Assembly: GCA_945910005.1 (NCBI GenBank)
Contig: CAMDTW010000344.1
Location: 129,001-193,000 of the forward strand
Source of the DNA: Isoperla grammatica
Taxonomy: Eukaryota; Arthropoda; Insecta; Plecoptera; Perlodidae
DNA: 64,000 nucleotides
Reading direction: 5' to 3'
This document shows, piece after piece, positions 13,418 to 23,149 of this stretch. The first letter of the stretch is position 1; each line of letters opens with the position of its first letter. Below the pieces are notes generated by a model, which saw nothing but the letters and a program-made list of their open reading frames with translations, was not told where the DNA came from and ran no database searches. Both the position numbers and the translations under genes were made by a program.

Positions 13418-16400
13418 TTAGCCTGAGAAAACATTTTTAAGATCCACCACATGCCACTTTCCTGCTGCTTTACCAGTCAGATCTTTGAGTTCTAGCACAA
13501 CAGGTGACAACTTCCTAGAAACAACGAAAGGTCCTACAAATTTCTTTGCCAGTTTGGCTGAAAAGTATTTGGTAGCATCAGACAAAACAAAGTTACGTCT
13601 CCAAACTCGGTCTCCCTCTCGATATTCAACAGGTTGGTGACGCAAGTTATAATTCCGTGCTTGACGACGTTGGGCCTCTGCAACGTTACACTGTACTCTT
13701 TCACGAATATTTTCGAGACCAGCCCATCTCTCTTCTATACCCATTGCAATCTTCTCTCCAGACGTGTCGAATGTGGAACGGTCACGTTTCCCACAAAGAC
13801 TCAATTCTCGTCCATATTGTAAATAAGCAGGAGTGTACTTGGTCGTCTCATGTTTACTCGTCCGGAGCACATATTGAACTTGAGGTAGTAATATGTCCCA
13901 TTTCCGCTGGTTCTCTCCAACAAAAATTGCAATAATGTTGCCAACTTCCTTATTCATTCGTTCCACTGGATTAGCTTGTGGGTGGTAAAGAGGGGTGAAT
14001 TGCACCTCCACGCCATAGGCATCCATGGTCTGTTTGAAATCGTTAGACGCTAGTTGGGGTCCATTGTCAACAATGATACGACGAGGAGCTCCATTCTCGA
14101 GAAACACGGAGTTAATTAACTGAAAAAGTACCTCTTGACTAGTTGAGTTTCGTAATGGAAATAGATAAGTCCACTTTGTGTGTGTATCTTGTACAACGAG
14201 GATAAATTTATTTCTTTTCAAAGAAGGGGGTAATGGACCGATTAAATCCAAAGTAAGAACTTCCCATGGACAAGACGGAAACACTCGAGGATTTAGTAAT
14301 CCAGCAGGACGCCTCTGTAAAACTTTGTGCTGAGCACACACGTGACAAGACGACACGTAGCGACATACATCAAATTTCATCTTCGGCCAATAATATTCTT
14401 GAGCGAGTCGAGCTAAAGTCTTATACATTCCTCGGTGACCAGCATTGGGTTCGTCGTGGCATTCCATAATAGCCTCTCGACGCAACTCTTCAGGTAACAC
14501 GCGTTTCCACACGCTTTCCTCCACAGGTAGCTTACTATAATCGTAACACAATTTGAAAAGTTTCACGCCTTCTAGACGCCAAACAGAAAAATCTTGGGGT
14601 TTTTCTCGTACCTGATCACACATTTTTAAATACCATTTGTCTAGAATGGGAGCTACAACTTCCAACGCTGCCACTGGTTCTTTCGCTCTTGACAAAGCGT
14701 CGGGAACAACATGTGCAGACCCTTTCCTATGTATAATTGTAAAATTGTATTGTTGAAGTCGGACCGCCCACCTAGCTAGTCGACCAACAGGATCTCTCAA
14801 ATTATTCAGCCACAGAAGACTATGGTGATCTGTTATGACCGTGAATTGCGAGCCTTCTAAATAAGCACGGTGCTTCTCTACCGCCCAAATGACAGCAAGA
14901 CATTCTTTTTCGGTAACGGAAAATCTCCTTTCTGCATTAGTAAGGGTACGGCTACCATAGGCGATTACTTGTTCCCCTTCGTCGGATTCCTGAGATAGAA
15001 CACAACCAATTCCAAACTCTGAAGCATCGGTCTGTAAAACAAATGGTTTGGAGAAATCGGGACAAGTAAGAACTGGAGCACTAGCCAGACAAGTTTTAAC
15101 TTTACAAAAAGCTTCCTCGGCAACGCTTTCCCACTTCCAACCTGTGCTTTTCTTAAGTAACGCCGTAAGTGGAGCAACCGTAGTTGACAAATCCGGTATA
15201 AACCGTCGATACCACGAAGCCATCCCTACAAAACGACGTACTTCTTTGACTTTCGTCGGGCGAGGATAGTTAACGATTGCCTCTACTTTGGCCGGATCAA
15301 CATGAAGACCCCAACGATCTATAACGTAACCAAGATATTTAAGTTCAGGACGCACGAAATGACATTTTTCCATATTTAGTGTCAATGATGCTTTACGTAA
15401 ACGACGGAAAATTTCTTCCAATAGTTCCAAATGTTGCTGAAAGCTGGATGTAGCCAAGATTATGTCATCCAGATATACGAAGACATAGGGTTCGAGATCG
15501 GGACCCAAAACTTTATCGATCAAACGCTGCCAAGTCGCGGGACTGTTATGTAACCCGAACGGCATCCTCCGAAATTGAAACAACCCTCTACCTGGTACTG
15601 TGAACGCTGTCTTATCTCTACTAGCTTCTTCCACTCCGATCTGCCAAAAAGCATTTTTTATATCGAGTGAAGATAAACATCGACTATCTCTAAGACGATC
15701 CAATATCGCTGACACATAAGGTATGGGATACGCATCCTTTTTTGTACACGCATTAACCTTACGGTAGTCTACCACGAAACGATACGCGCCAGAAGGTTTC
15801 TTCACCAAAATAATGGGTGAGCTCCAAGGACTCATAGAAGGTTCCACAATACCATCCTTCAACATCTGATCCAATTCTCGATTAATTTCTGCTTGAACTA
15901 CAGGTGACACAGGGTAATACCGCTGTTTAATTGGTAACGCATCACCCGAATCGATACGGTGCTGTATTAACGGCGTAGGTTCACTAGGAATATTTACGTT
16001 TTCAGCAATGTTTCTATCTAACAACTCTTTTAGACGTCTCTCTTGCTCAAGGGTTAAGTTTTCACGTGGTTGTAGAACACGTAGAGACTCACAGGTTATA
16101 TCAGGGGTGTCGGAAAATGACCAAGTCCCCTCACTAACGTCGGGTACCAATTTCATAGCGTTCCAAAAATCAATGCCTAGAATAAGGGTAGATTTTACTT
16201 CGGGAACAATCATGACCGGAAGAACAACAGAACGATTGTCTAAGGTGAGTGGTAAATCGACAATACCTTCTACCTCACATTCAGCCCCATTCGCCACTAA
16301 CACACTAACATTTGTTGGTTGAACCTTAAACCCAAGTTGTTGTACAATTTTCCAACCTTTGCCTCCTAAGAACGTGCGTGAAGCGCCAGAGTCCAATAAG

Positions 16401-16606
16401 CCTCTAACCTTCCGGCCGAAAATATCTATATCCAAATAATAACGACAATCCTCTTTATGTTTGGTCATAACGCCTTCTACTACACATGGTGAAACATTGG
16501 TCATTCCAATATTATCCATACATTTATTCGTAGGCCTATCCGGGACAATCAACGCTCGCCTACGGGATTGCGTTGCCCTACGACGTTTTTTGAACAATCC
16601 GAACAA
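13418..16606 (-). CDS. pol: Pol polyprotein (PR-RT-RNaseH-IN)
   Basis: Encodes the enzymes of retrotransposition; 1062 codons open without interruption. The aspartic protease has LLDSGAS (catalytic D72). The reverse transcriptase spans about residues 215-440, with LVKKPSGAYRFVVDYRKVN, SLDIKNAFWQI, RMPFGL and the catalytic YLDD at 378-381. RNase H has D527 (LQTDASE), E568 (EKECLAV) and D593 (ITDHHSL). The integrase has a complete zinc site, H717-H724-C754-C757, and a catalytic triad D787 (LTLDLIG), D847 (VDNGPQ) and E882 (NPVERMNKE), followed by a GPF motif (KFVGPF, about 1023-1028); no chromodomain is seen. The first codon counted is TTG, not ATG. The frame overlaps gag by 58 nt in the -1 phase next to a slippery heptamer, so it is probably made as a Gag-Pol fusion and the true N-terminus of Pol lies at the shift. 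A functional enzyme set is likely from the intact motifs. Confidence 0.96.
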   Translation of the reverse strand: MFGLFKKRRRATQSRRRALIVPDRPTNKCMDNIGMTNVSPCVVEGVMTKHKEDCRYYLDIDIFGRKVRGLLDSGASRTFLGGKGWKIVQQLGFKVQPTNVSVLVANGAECEVEGIVDLPLTLDNRSVVLPVMIVPEVKSTLILGIDFWNAMKLVPDVSEGTWSFSDTPDITCESLRVLQPRENLTLEQERRLKELLDRNIAENVNIPSEPTPLIQHRIDSGDALPIKQRYYPVSPVVQAEINRELDQMLKDGIVEPSMSPWSSPIILVKKPSGAYRFVVDYRKVNACTKKDAYPIPYVSAILDRLRDSRCLSSLDIKNAFWQIGVEEASRDKTAFTVPGRGLFQFRRMPFGLHNSPATWQRLIDKVLGPDLEPYVFVYLDDIILATSSFQQHLELLEEIFRRLRKASLTLNMEKCHFVRPELKYLGYVIDRWGLHVDPAKVEAIVNYPRPTKVKEVRRFVGMASWYRRFIPDLSTTVAPLTALLKKSTGWKWESVAEEAFCKVKTCLASAPVLTCPDFSKPFVLQTDASEFGIGCVLSQESDEGEQVIAYGSRTLTNAERRFSVTEKECLAVIWAVEKHRAYLEGSQFTVITDHHSLLWLNNLRDPVGRLARWAVRLQQYNFTIIHRKGSAHVVPDALSRAKEPVAALEVVAPILDKWYLKMCDQVREKPQDFSVWRLEGVKLFKLCYDYSKLPVEESVWKRVLPEELRREAIMECHDEPNAGHRGMYKTLARLAQEYYWPKMKFDVCRYVSSCHVCAQHKVLQRRPAGLLNPRVFPSCPWEVLTLDLIGPLPPSLKRNKFILVVQDTHTKWTYLFPLRNSTSQEVLFQLINSVFLENGAPRRIIVDNGPQLASNDFKQTMDAYGVEVQFTPLYHPQANPVERMNKEVGNIIAIFVGENQRKWDILLPQVQYVLRTSKHETTKYTPAYLQYGRELSLCGKRDRSTFDTSGEKIAMGIEERWAGLENIRERVQCNVAEAQRRQARNYNLRHQPVEYREGDRVWRRNFVLSDATKYFSAKLAKKFVGPFVVSRKLSPVVLELKDLTGKAAGKWHVVDLKNVFSG
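16585..16591 (-). promoter_or_regulatory. -1 ribosomal frameshift site A_AAA_AAC between gag and pol
   Basis: On the minus strand the gag codons TCA AAA AAC contain the canonical X_XXY_YYZ heptamer A AAA AAC, correctly phased for gag. Slipping back one base continues as AAA AAA CGT in the pol frame, and gag stops 36 nt downstream of the heptamer (TGA at 16549-16551). A possible stimulatory stem follows, CGTAGGC pairing with GCCTACG, beginning about 20 nt downstream; a shorter version uses CGTAGG starting 2 nt after the heptamer. The same heptamer is a known frameshift site in retroviruses. Confidence 0.85.
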
Positions 16607-17328
16607 GTTAAAACTGTCGCATCAACCTTCCCACAAGTAAAGCAATATTTCCGATTACCTCTCTTCTGACAATCTCTAATCGAATGACCGGCCCAACCAC
16701 AACATGCACATTTCACTTGTTTAGCAGCGGTAACCGCAAGTTGTACTGGTGGTACAGTCGTAGTCGCTTCCAATTTAATACGCGATTTACTCACCCCCTG
16801 GTAAGCTAAATCAGGCTCCAGTGATACTTTGGAAGATGGAGGAGGGCGGAATTTCTGAGATAACAGAAAACTGTCCTCAACCCTACGACCCAACTCTCGT
16901 AATCTGTCAATTGATCCTACATCTTGAAGACAAAGTTTTTCCATTATCGAAGGCAGAACGTTCTTCTTTATTACTCGTAACCTATCCTCTTCAGACACAA
17001 CATACGATAACCGATTGAATAAATTGTCCATAACAGCTAGGTACATGCCTATTCGCTCTGAGTCACCTTGGGTCCTAGCCCTTATCTCTTCCATCAAACT
17101 GTCATCATTATCGCTGGGTGAAAACTCAGCCCTCATTTCTGTAACCAGTTCCGCCCAAGAATGAGTATTTCGTTTGACAGACCGAAACCAAATCAACGCA
17201 GATCCACTGAAAATATCGACTGCTTCGGTCCATAGCTGCTCCTTAGTGACGTTACGTGCTGAACACAATTCATCTACGCGTTCTAAGAACGCACCCAAAC
17301 TCATATCAGAACTCTCACCAGTAAATTT

Positions 17329-17331
17329 TTA
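17329..17331 (-). other. In-frame TAA inside gag
   Basis: Context on the minus strand is AAT TAA AAA TTT. The frames on both sides are colinear (17658 to 17304 is a multiple of three) and both are Gag-like. A single point mutation or a programmed readthrough would both fit; a simple mutation is more likely. Confidence 0.8.
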
Positions 17332-17730
17332 ATTCCACTTAGCCACCGGAATCATATTCCTCTCCGAGCGTTGAGCCTCTCTACGAACTTCTGGCACCGC
17401 TACCGCTGGAATTGTACCTACTGCTTCAACCATGTTAAGAAATCTACGATTAAGTAGAGCAACATCCTCATTTAGTGGACGAATACGCTCCTGCACCGCA
17501 TCACTGTCACCTAACAAGTGAAGTCGACGTTCAGCTAATACCAGTCTAAGTGAAATGGTTCTTGATTGTTCTACATCTCCCTCATAATCAGAAATTAGCA
17601 TAGACAAGTCGGTCAGCTTAGTACCAATCGCAGTCAGTTCTCGATCCAAGTCAGCCATCTTAAAAACCCTCGAATCTACAAGACACGATTCAAAACAACA
17701 ACTACTATAAACAACGGGAACATATCTATT

Positions 17731-18470
17731 GAGCGAAAATTTAAGTACGCGAATCGTCTATTGCGCGAAAGCTCTAGTGCGCGAAAACTCTAGTCCGCGA
17801 ATAGTCTAATGCGCGAATGCTCTAATCCGCGAAAACTCTAGACCGCGAAAACTCTAGTCCGCGAAAACTCTAGTCCGCGAAAAATATATTGAGCGAATAA
17901 TTAAATGCGCGAATCTTCTAGTCCGCGAATACTTTAGTGCGCGAATGATCTAATGCGCGAAAACTCTAGTCAGCGAAAACTCTAGTCCGCGAATAGTCTA
18001 CTGCGCGGAAAATATACCGAGCGAAGAATTAAACTAGCGAATAGTCTATTGAGCGAATGTTCTAATACGCGAATAGCCTAATAAGCGAAAACTCTAGTAA
18101 AGCTCTAGTGCGCGAAAACTCTAGTCCGCGAATAGTCTAATGCGCGAATGCTCTAATCCGCGAAAACTCTAGACCGCGAAAACTCTAGTCCGCGAAAACT
18201 CTAGTCCGCGAAAAATATATTGAGCGAATAATTAAATGCGCGAATCTTCTAGTCCGCGAATACTTTAGTGCGCGAATGATCTAATGCGCGAAAACTCTAG
18301 TCAGCGAAAACTCTAGTCCGCGAATAGTCTACTGCGCGGAAAATATACCGAGCGAAGAATTAAACTAGCGAATAGTCTATTGAGCGAATGTTCTAATACG
18401 CGAATAGCCTAATAAGCGAAAACTCTAGTCCGCGAAACCTCTAGTCCGCGAAAGCTCTAGTCCGCGAAAC
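17731..18470. repeat. GCGAA minisatellite, block 1, directly upstream of gag
   Basis: About 46 imperfect units of 15-16 bp, typified by GCGAAAACTCTAGTCC and variants GCGAATAGTCTAATGC and GCGAATAATTAAAT. On the element's sense strand each unit shows TTTCGCGG or TTTCGCGC. A second level of order is a 331-bp segment (about 17768-18098) repeated again at 18099-18429 with no difference noticed. The block starts about 73 bp before the gag ATG in the leader. The same family reappears at 25691-26082. It is not a CRISPR: there are no unique spacers and the units abut. Confidence 0.93.
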
Positions 18471-18722
18471 CGGTCCCAACCACTACGTTCCAAAAACATC
18501 GCCTGACTAGTGCAGGCCACCCTGGATGGTAGGCGATACGCTACACACCGGAGCATTGCTAGTTGTGTGGATGCAGGCGTCTTCTTCAGTTGGGGTGTAT
18601 ATGGGGATGACAATGTTCGCTTCAGCCTCATCGTGACGACCATGATTATGTTTTACTTACTCAATAAAATATATGAGATAGCAATGTGTAAATATTAAAT
18701 TCATTATATATGCTCACGTTAT
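18471..18722. other. Unassigned leader sequence
   Basis: Follows the last GCGAA unit and contains no frame, repeat or motif recognised. It ends where the first copy of the 559-bp repeat begins. Confidence 0.5.
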
Positions 18723-19281
18723 GTGAAGACAATGGACTTATGAAATATGTTGTTGCATTTTATTTTGTTCAAGTGATATTTGGGCTTAACGCTCATATTT
18801 TAGCCACGAGGGTAATCGAGACGGTGCTTGGGTAATTACAAATATGAAAAAACGCCACATGGCATCCATACCCAAGCCAGGATTCGAACTTGGAAAGCAA
18901 CAACCGCGGCCTACTACGTTGACTTGTGATTTGAACCATAATCCCTGATTGTAGGCTGAAATGTGAACAAATAACAACAAACTTATAATAACGTGCTCGA
19001 AAGTGAATATAATCCATAATGGAACTCCAGTTCGTCCAACGTATAGACAACTAGATAAAATAACTTTACATTATTGTGCCAAGAAGAAGTGGTTGTTATT
19101 TGCGTTCTGACAAAACCTACCCATACCCATATGGATACGTACACACACTCCCGTTGCATGCACTGTCTTACCTTTACGTTCATTACACACAACGAAATAG
19201 TGTGACATGCGTCGTTTTCGTTACAATATTCTCTTGAGAATTACTTGAGAATTGAGAATTACTACCAAATTGTAGCATTTT
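18723..19281 (-). repeat. 559-bp interspersed repeat, copy 1, with SINE-like core
   Basis: Nearly identical to 23150-23718 from GTGAAGACAATGG to ATTGTAGCATTTT. The part at about 18785-18950 on the minus strand resembles a tRNA-derived SINE: a polymerase III B-box-like AAGTTCGAATCC (plus GGATTCGAACTT near 18880) and a conserved body ending near AACAAAATAAAATGCAAC. The tRNA-related head differs from copy 2, which has a longer stretch between CCGCGG and the AACCATAA segment. Both copies are longer than the SINE, so the whole unit was either a larger element or a duplicated segment. Confidence 0.75.
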
Positions 19282-19370
19282 AACGTGCCAAGTTACAAAA
19301 TTTCTCCACACATTTTTAGTTTATAGTTTTTCACCAGACCCTCTCTGAATTATTACATGGTTGGGTTATC

Positions 19371-19906
<536 letters not shown>

Positions 19907-19916
19907 TTTGTGGTTT

Positions 19917-20135
19917 AACAACGTACTCGACAGCTCTCTTGAGATAAAAAAAATGGGGAAACAAACCAAAGTAACAACTATACCATTAATAATATCAGCT
20001 AACGGTATTGTTCCACTAAAGCTCCACAATAGTATTAAAGTATTAGGTCTCCAGCCAAACGTATACATCAAGATGCAAAAAGCAAAAATACTGAACACAT
20101 GTAGAATACTGCGTACATTTTTAAATGTAGAATAA
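19917..20135 (+). pseudogene. C-terminal fragment of a non-LTR retrotransposon ORF
   Basis: The frame contains TTIPLIISANGIVPLKLHN and YIKMQKAKILNTCRILRTFL, then TAA at 20133-20135. This pattern (an IPI.I.A.G..P..L segment followed by .QK..L..TCRI.R.FL) matches the end of the reverse-transcriptase ORF of many animal non-LTR elements, from recall of the family pattern. No start codon or upstream RT domain is attached: the AGT microsatellite lies directly upstream. It is a 5'-truncated remnant. It lies upstream of, but in the same orientation as, the RT fragment at 21.2 kb, so the two are not one colinear copy. Confidence 0.6.
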
Positions 20136-21185
20136 TGAAAACTTTGAGAACACATCCACACTGACGGGGGTTTTACGTGGTTTTTCCCACCGTACGAAGA
20201 GCGAGTGCTAGGATTGCTACGAGAAATCACACCGTATATATTTTCAATTAATTTATGAAATTAAGTTTGGTTCGGAGAAAATACTATAAACAATGATTAA
20301 TTTATGTTAATTTTAAGTACTTGTTATAAGGTAAATACATGGAAGTACTTGACACTTGTGTCCGTACAATATGCTAATACCGGTTTCGACCTAGTTTGTA
20401 TGTAATAAATAATAAAAATAATAATATTAATAATAAAAATAATAACATATTATTTAATTATATATTATTTAATAATAATAAGGAAACGATAACATACAAA
20501 TTGTTTGGTACACAAAAATTTCAACTATGCTCACCCAAATTAATAAATGCCTAAACGAATTTATCGTAATTATTGGATATAACACGGTACGATTTAAACG
20601 TACTTTCGGTCCCGGAAAATGACTTCTACTGCCTTCATTCTATACCTTACCTATTACACTTTATATTTTAAGCAAACAGACCGAGAGGGGACACTTCTAC
20701 CAAGAACTACATCGTTATTTCCGACGGGTGACATCTACTCATTTTACGTGGTCGCCATTATCCTATTCTCGGTAGACAACTTTTGTAAGTTTTGCCAACT
20801 GTTGGTTTACGTTTGTGTGGGCCGTGGCAGGGGGTTACGAGGTTAGGGGAAGGTTAGTGTTTTTTTTTGTTGGCTCCCGAATGTACTTGGGGGTGTGTTA
20901 CGGGGTTAGGAGAAGGTTAGGGGATTTGTTGTGTCCCGAGTGTATTTTGGGGTGGGTTATGAGGGTAGGTTAGGTTAGGTTGTTGTTTCGCGTGCCTACG
21001 ACCAAAGTGCAGTGATGTGATTGCATCAGGATTGGCCCTACTGGCTGAACACAACTCCAGGTCCGTAATGGCTGCTTACAGCGGACATCTCGTCTCGCCG
21101 TATTTGCCGGTCGATTTCTACATATTGGTTTGATTTTTCCCCTCCAAATGATTTCTCATCTTTATTCACATCCATTTCTATAGTA
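20136..21185. other. Intervening repeat-rich sequence with TTAGG-like tract
   Basis: No gene seen. Contains TACGTGGTTTTTCCCACC near 20175, which looks like a dispersed-repeat tail, an AT-rich stretch of AAT/ATT words at 20400-20480, and G-rich DNA at about 20820-20985 with several GGTTAGG words ending in GGTTAGGTTAGG near 20966-20980, similar to the insect telomere repeat TTAGG. Confidence 0.45.
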
Positions 21186-21188
21186 AAT

Positions 21189-21775
21189 TTGAAGAGATTT
21201 CATTGGCGAAAATTTTTTAGGCCCCTTTATTGTACCGTGTTATATCCAACAATTACCGAATTTATTAATGGAGAAAAAGACGTACCAGATTTCTTTACTG
21301 AAGGAAACACTTTTCTCAAACCGAAGGACAATGACACGAAAAATCCAAGTAAATATCGACCAATTACATGTTTACTAACTATTTACAAAATCTTAACATC
21401 ATGTATCACAAACAAACTATACAGTCATTGTGAAGAAAACAATATATTTGCTGAAGAACAAAAGGGATGCCGTAAATTTTCACATGGTTGTAAAGAACAA
21501 TTTAGTTTTAGATTCTGCTGTTATTAATCAGGCGTTTAATGTGAAGAGAACATTCTTGTTAGCTATATTGACTACAAGAAAGTGTATGATTCATCACCAC
21601 ATTCGTGGCTCATTCGCATATTAGAGATTTTTTAAATAAATCTACTATTAGTACAATTTTTGAAGACATTGATGAGTAACTGGAGAACAACATTAAAATT
21701 AAATGTAGGAAAGGAACGAATATGTTCCAACCCGGTCAAAGTTAAATGTGGTATATTTCAGGGAGATGGCTGATT
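21189..21775 (+). pseudogene. Decayed reverse transcriptase of a non-LTR retrotransposon
   Basis: Spread over three frames with frameshifts and stops. The first part (to about 21500) reads SKYRPITCLLTIYKILTS and EEQKGCRKFSHGCKEQ, the finger/palm start of a LINE-type RT. The second (about 21567-21639) contains IDYKKVYDSSPHSWLI, RT motif A. The third (about 21652-21774) ends in KVKCGIFQGDG, motif B, followed by a stop where SLSP is usual. The catalytic YxDD motif was not found further on. The clade is not decided. It inserted on the plus strand, opposite to the Gypsy element that now contains it. Confidence 0.8.
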
Positions 21776-22116
21776 GATGCTGATAAAACCAATGTGTTTT
21801 TGAATTAGGGATAATGTGCCGTTCAACTACCAAAACCAAAACTTGTCTTGGCCTTTTAACTGTGTGGTGTTTTCTTTGTAAGAACATAGTACAACCTCGA
21901 AATGAAGACAGAATGAGTACATATGATGTGCCATGAGAAAAAAGAAGAAGGTATGCATTTTTAATCTGTTTTAGGACCTATGTACACAAACGTTTCCGTT
22001 TCGAGTTTCTAATAGTCTCTTCTTATTCTTCCTCAAGTAATAATGCTGCAATGGGTGTCACGATAGCACTTGTTTTTAAACGTGCTTACCGCATAGAAGA
22101 ATCAGAAACAAGATGA
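21776..22116. other. Unassigned sequence after the RT remnant
   Basis: Probably further decayed non-LTR element sequence. Six-frame reading shows only short broken frames and no recognised motif. Confidence 0.4.
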
Positions 22117-22120
22117 CACA

Positions 22121-22302
22121 CTTAGGCCCGGTAATATGACGGGGGGCCGCTAAACGGTTAGCCTGCCGCTAGCTTGTTCTTACTATATGGCAACCACTAT
22201 TAGCCACCAATCAGATGCCTGATTTTTGTAAAAAAAAAAAAAAAAAAAAAAATAGTGCCAGATTAAATAATTAGCGGCCCATCATAATACACCGGGCCTA
22301 AG
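22121..22302. mobile_element. MITE-like element, 182 bp, with about 31-bp terminal inverted repeats
   Basis: Left end CTTAGGCCCGGT (22121-22132) and right end ACCGGGCCTAAG (22291-22302) are perfect complements. The match continues imperfectly to GGCCGCTAA / TTAGCGGCC. The element is flanked by CACA on both sides (22117-22120 and 22303-22306), a possible target duplication. An internal A run of about 22 lies near 22230-22251. There is no coding sequence. The superfamily was not assigned. Confidence 0.75.
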
Positions 22303-22306
22303 CACA

Positions 22307-22638
22307 TTCCACTATTATACTATCGGTCGGCGAGACTAGACGAATAGGTAGAAAATTTCGGCCCGATGAAGTTTGACTGAGCCCTAAAACGTAATAATTG
22401 TTATTTATTTAAAGCGAACTAATGGTATTGTTAAGCATACGATATAATTATTCACTGATAAAACATATAACGCGCTTCTCAGTTATTTTATGGTTACATC
22501 AACTCAATGTATGTAAGACATATTCGCAGATAAGTAACAAACAACAGACATCAGACAGATTGTAAAACAAGTTGCGTTATAAAGGCGGTTCGAGCTTGAT
22601 TTACTTTTATAACCTTGTGCACGTTTAACATATCAGTG
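22307..22638. other. Unassigned AT-rich sequence
   Basis: No frame, repeat or RNA motif recognised between the MITE and the inverted repeat. Confidence 0.4.
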
Positions 22639-22939
22639 AAATATTGCGAAATTAACAGAAAAATAATTAAATTTACGCCAACTCACTTTTGTATTGAAAT
22701 GCATTCAAAAAAATTATTGTGTTAAGAAGCGAATTCAAATTTAGAAAGTATATACATATAATTTAATGGTTAATTTATAGTCAGAATTCTATTTAGAATA
22801 ACTACGAAATTGTGTGTATACTTTTTAGTTTCTAAATTTGAATTTGCTTCTTAACACAATAATTTTTCCGAATGCATTTCAGTACCAAAGTGTGTTGGCG
22901 TAAACGTAATTATTTTTGTTTTAATTTCGCAATATTTGC
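22639..22939. mobile_element. Foldback element: imperfect inverted repeat with arms of about 120 bp
   Basis: Left arm 22639-22755 and right arm 22816-22939 are reverse complements with a few mismatches and small indels. Shared words include AAATATTGCGAAATTAA, TTTACGCCAAC, GAAATGCATTC and ATTATTGTGTTAAGAAGC. The spacer is about 60 bp and AT-rich. It is non-coding. It could be a non-autonomous DNA transposon with long inverted repeats, or two facing copies of a small element; no convincing target duplication was found. Confidence 0.75.
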
Positions 22940-23149
22940 ATTACTTCTAAGAAATGGTAAATTAATTAATCATTTGATTTCATTTAGAGGCTAATTAGCA
23001 ACAAAACTATTAGGCTCAATTGTTCAAAACTGTATGTATATTCACCGCGGGTATTTGTGGATCGTTGAACTAGTAAGTACTTCAGTGACACTATAATCGA
23101 AATACATTGTTTAAAATCCCATGACATTTAAACAAAAAATGGCTCTTAA
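22940..23149. other. Unassigned sequence
   Basis: AT-rich, no recognised feature; lies between the inverted repeat and the second copy of the 559-bp repeat. Confidence 0.4.

Larger units (their letters stand above)
16549..17658 (-). pseudogene. gag: Gag, interrupted by one in-frame stop codon
   Basis: Structural protein for the particle. The ATG at 17658-17656 has a good context (AAG before it, G after). The frame runs 109 codons to a TAA at 17331-17329, then continues in the same frame for about 260 codons to 16549. The stop lies directly before the KFTGE segment that opens the capsid core, so the break is inside a conserved domain and not a natural gene boundary. After it come the Gag core (about FSGSALIWFRSV) and a CCHC zinc knuckle, CACCGWAGHSIRDC, followed by a second knuckle-like motif (CFTCGKVDATVLTC) that has Ala where His is expected. 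The ATG at 17304 could restart translation, but would leave out the N-terminal third. Overlaps pol by 58 nt in another phase. Confidence 0.88.

Noticed and set aside
13634..16322. Several 60-104-codon plus-strand frames inside pol
   Set aside because: Antisense shadows of the intact pol frame.
17731..18470. CRISPR-like array
   Set aside because: Units abut with no unique spacers, the context is eukaryotic, and the structure is a plain minisatellite.
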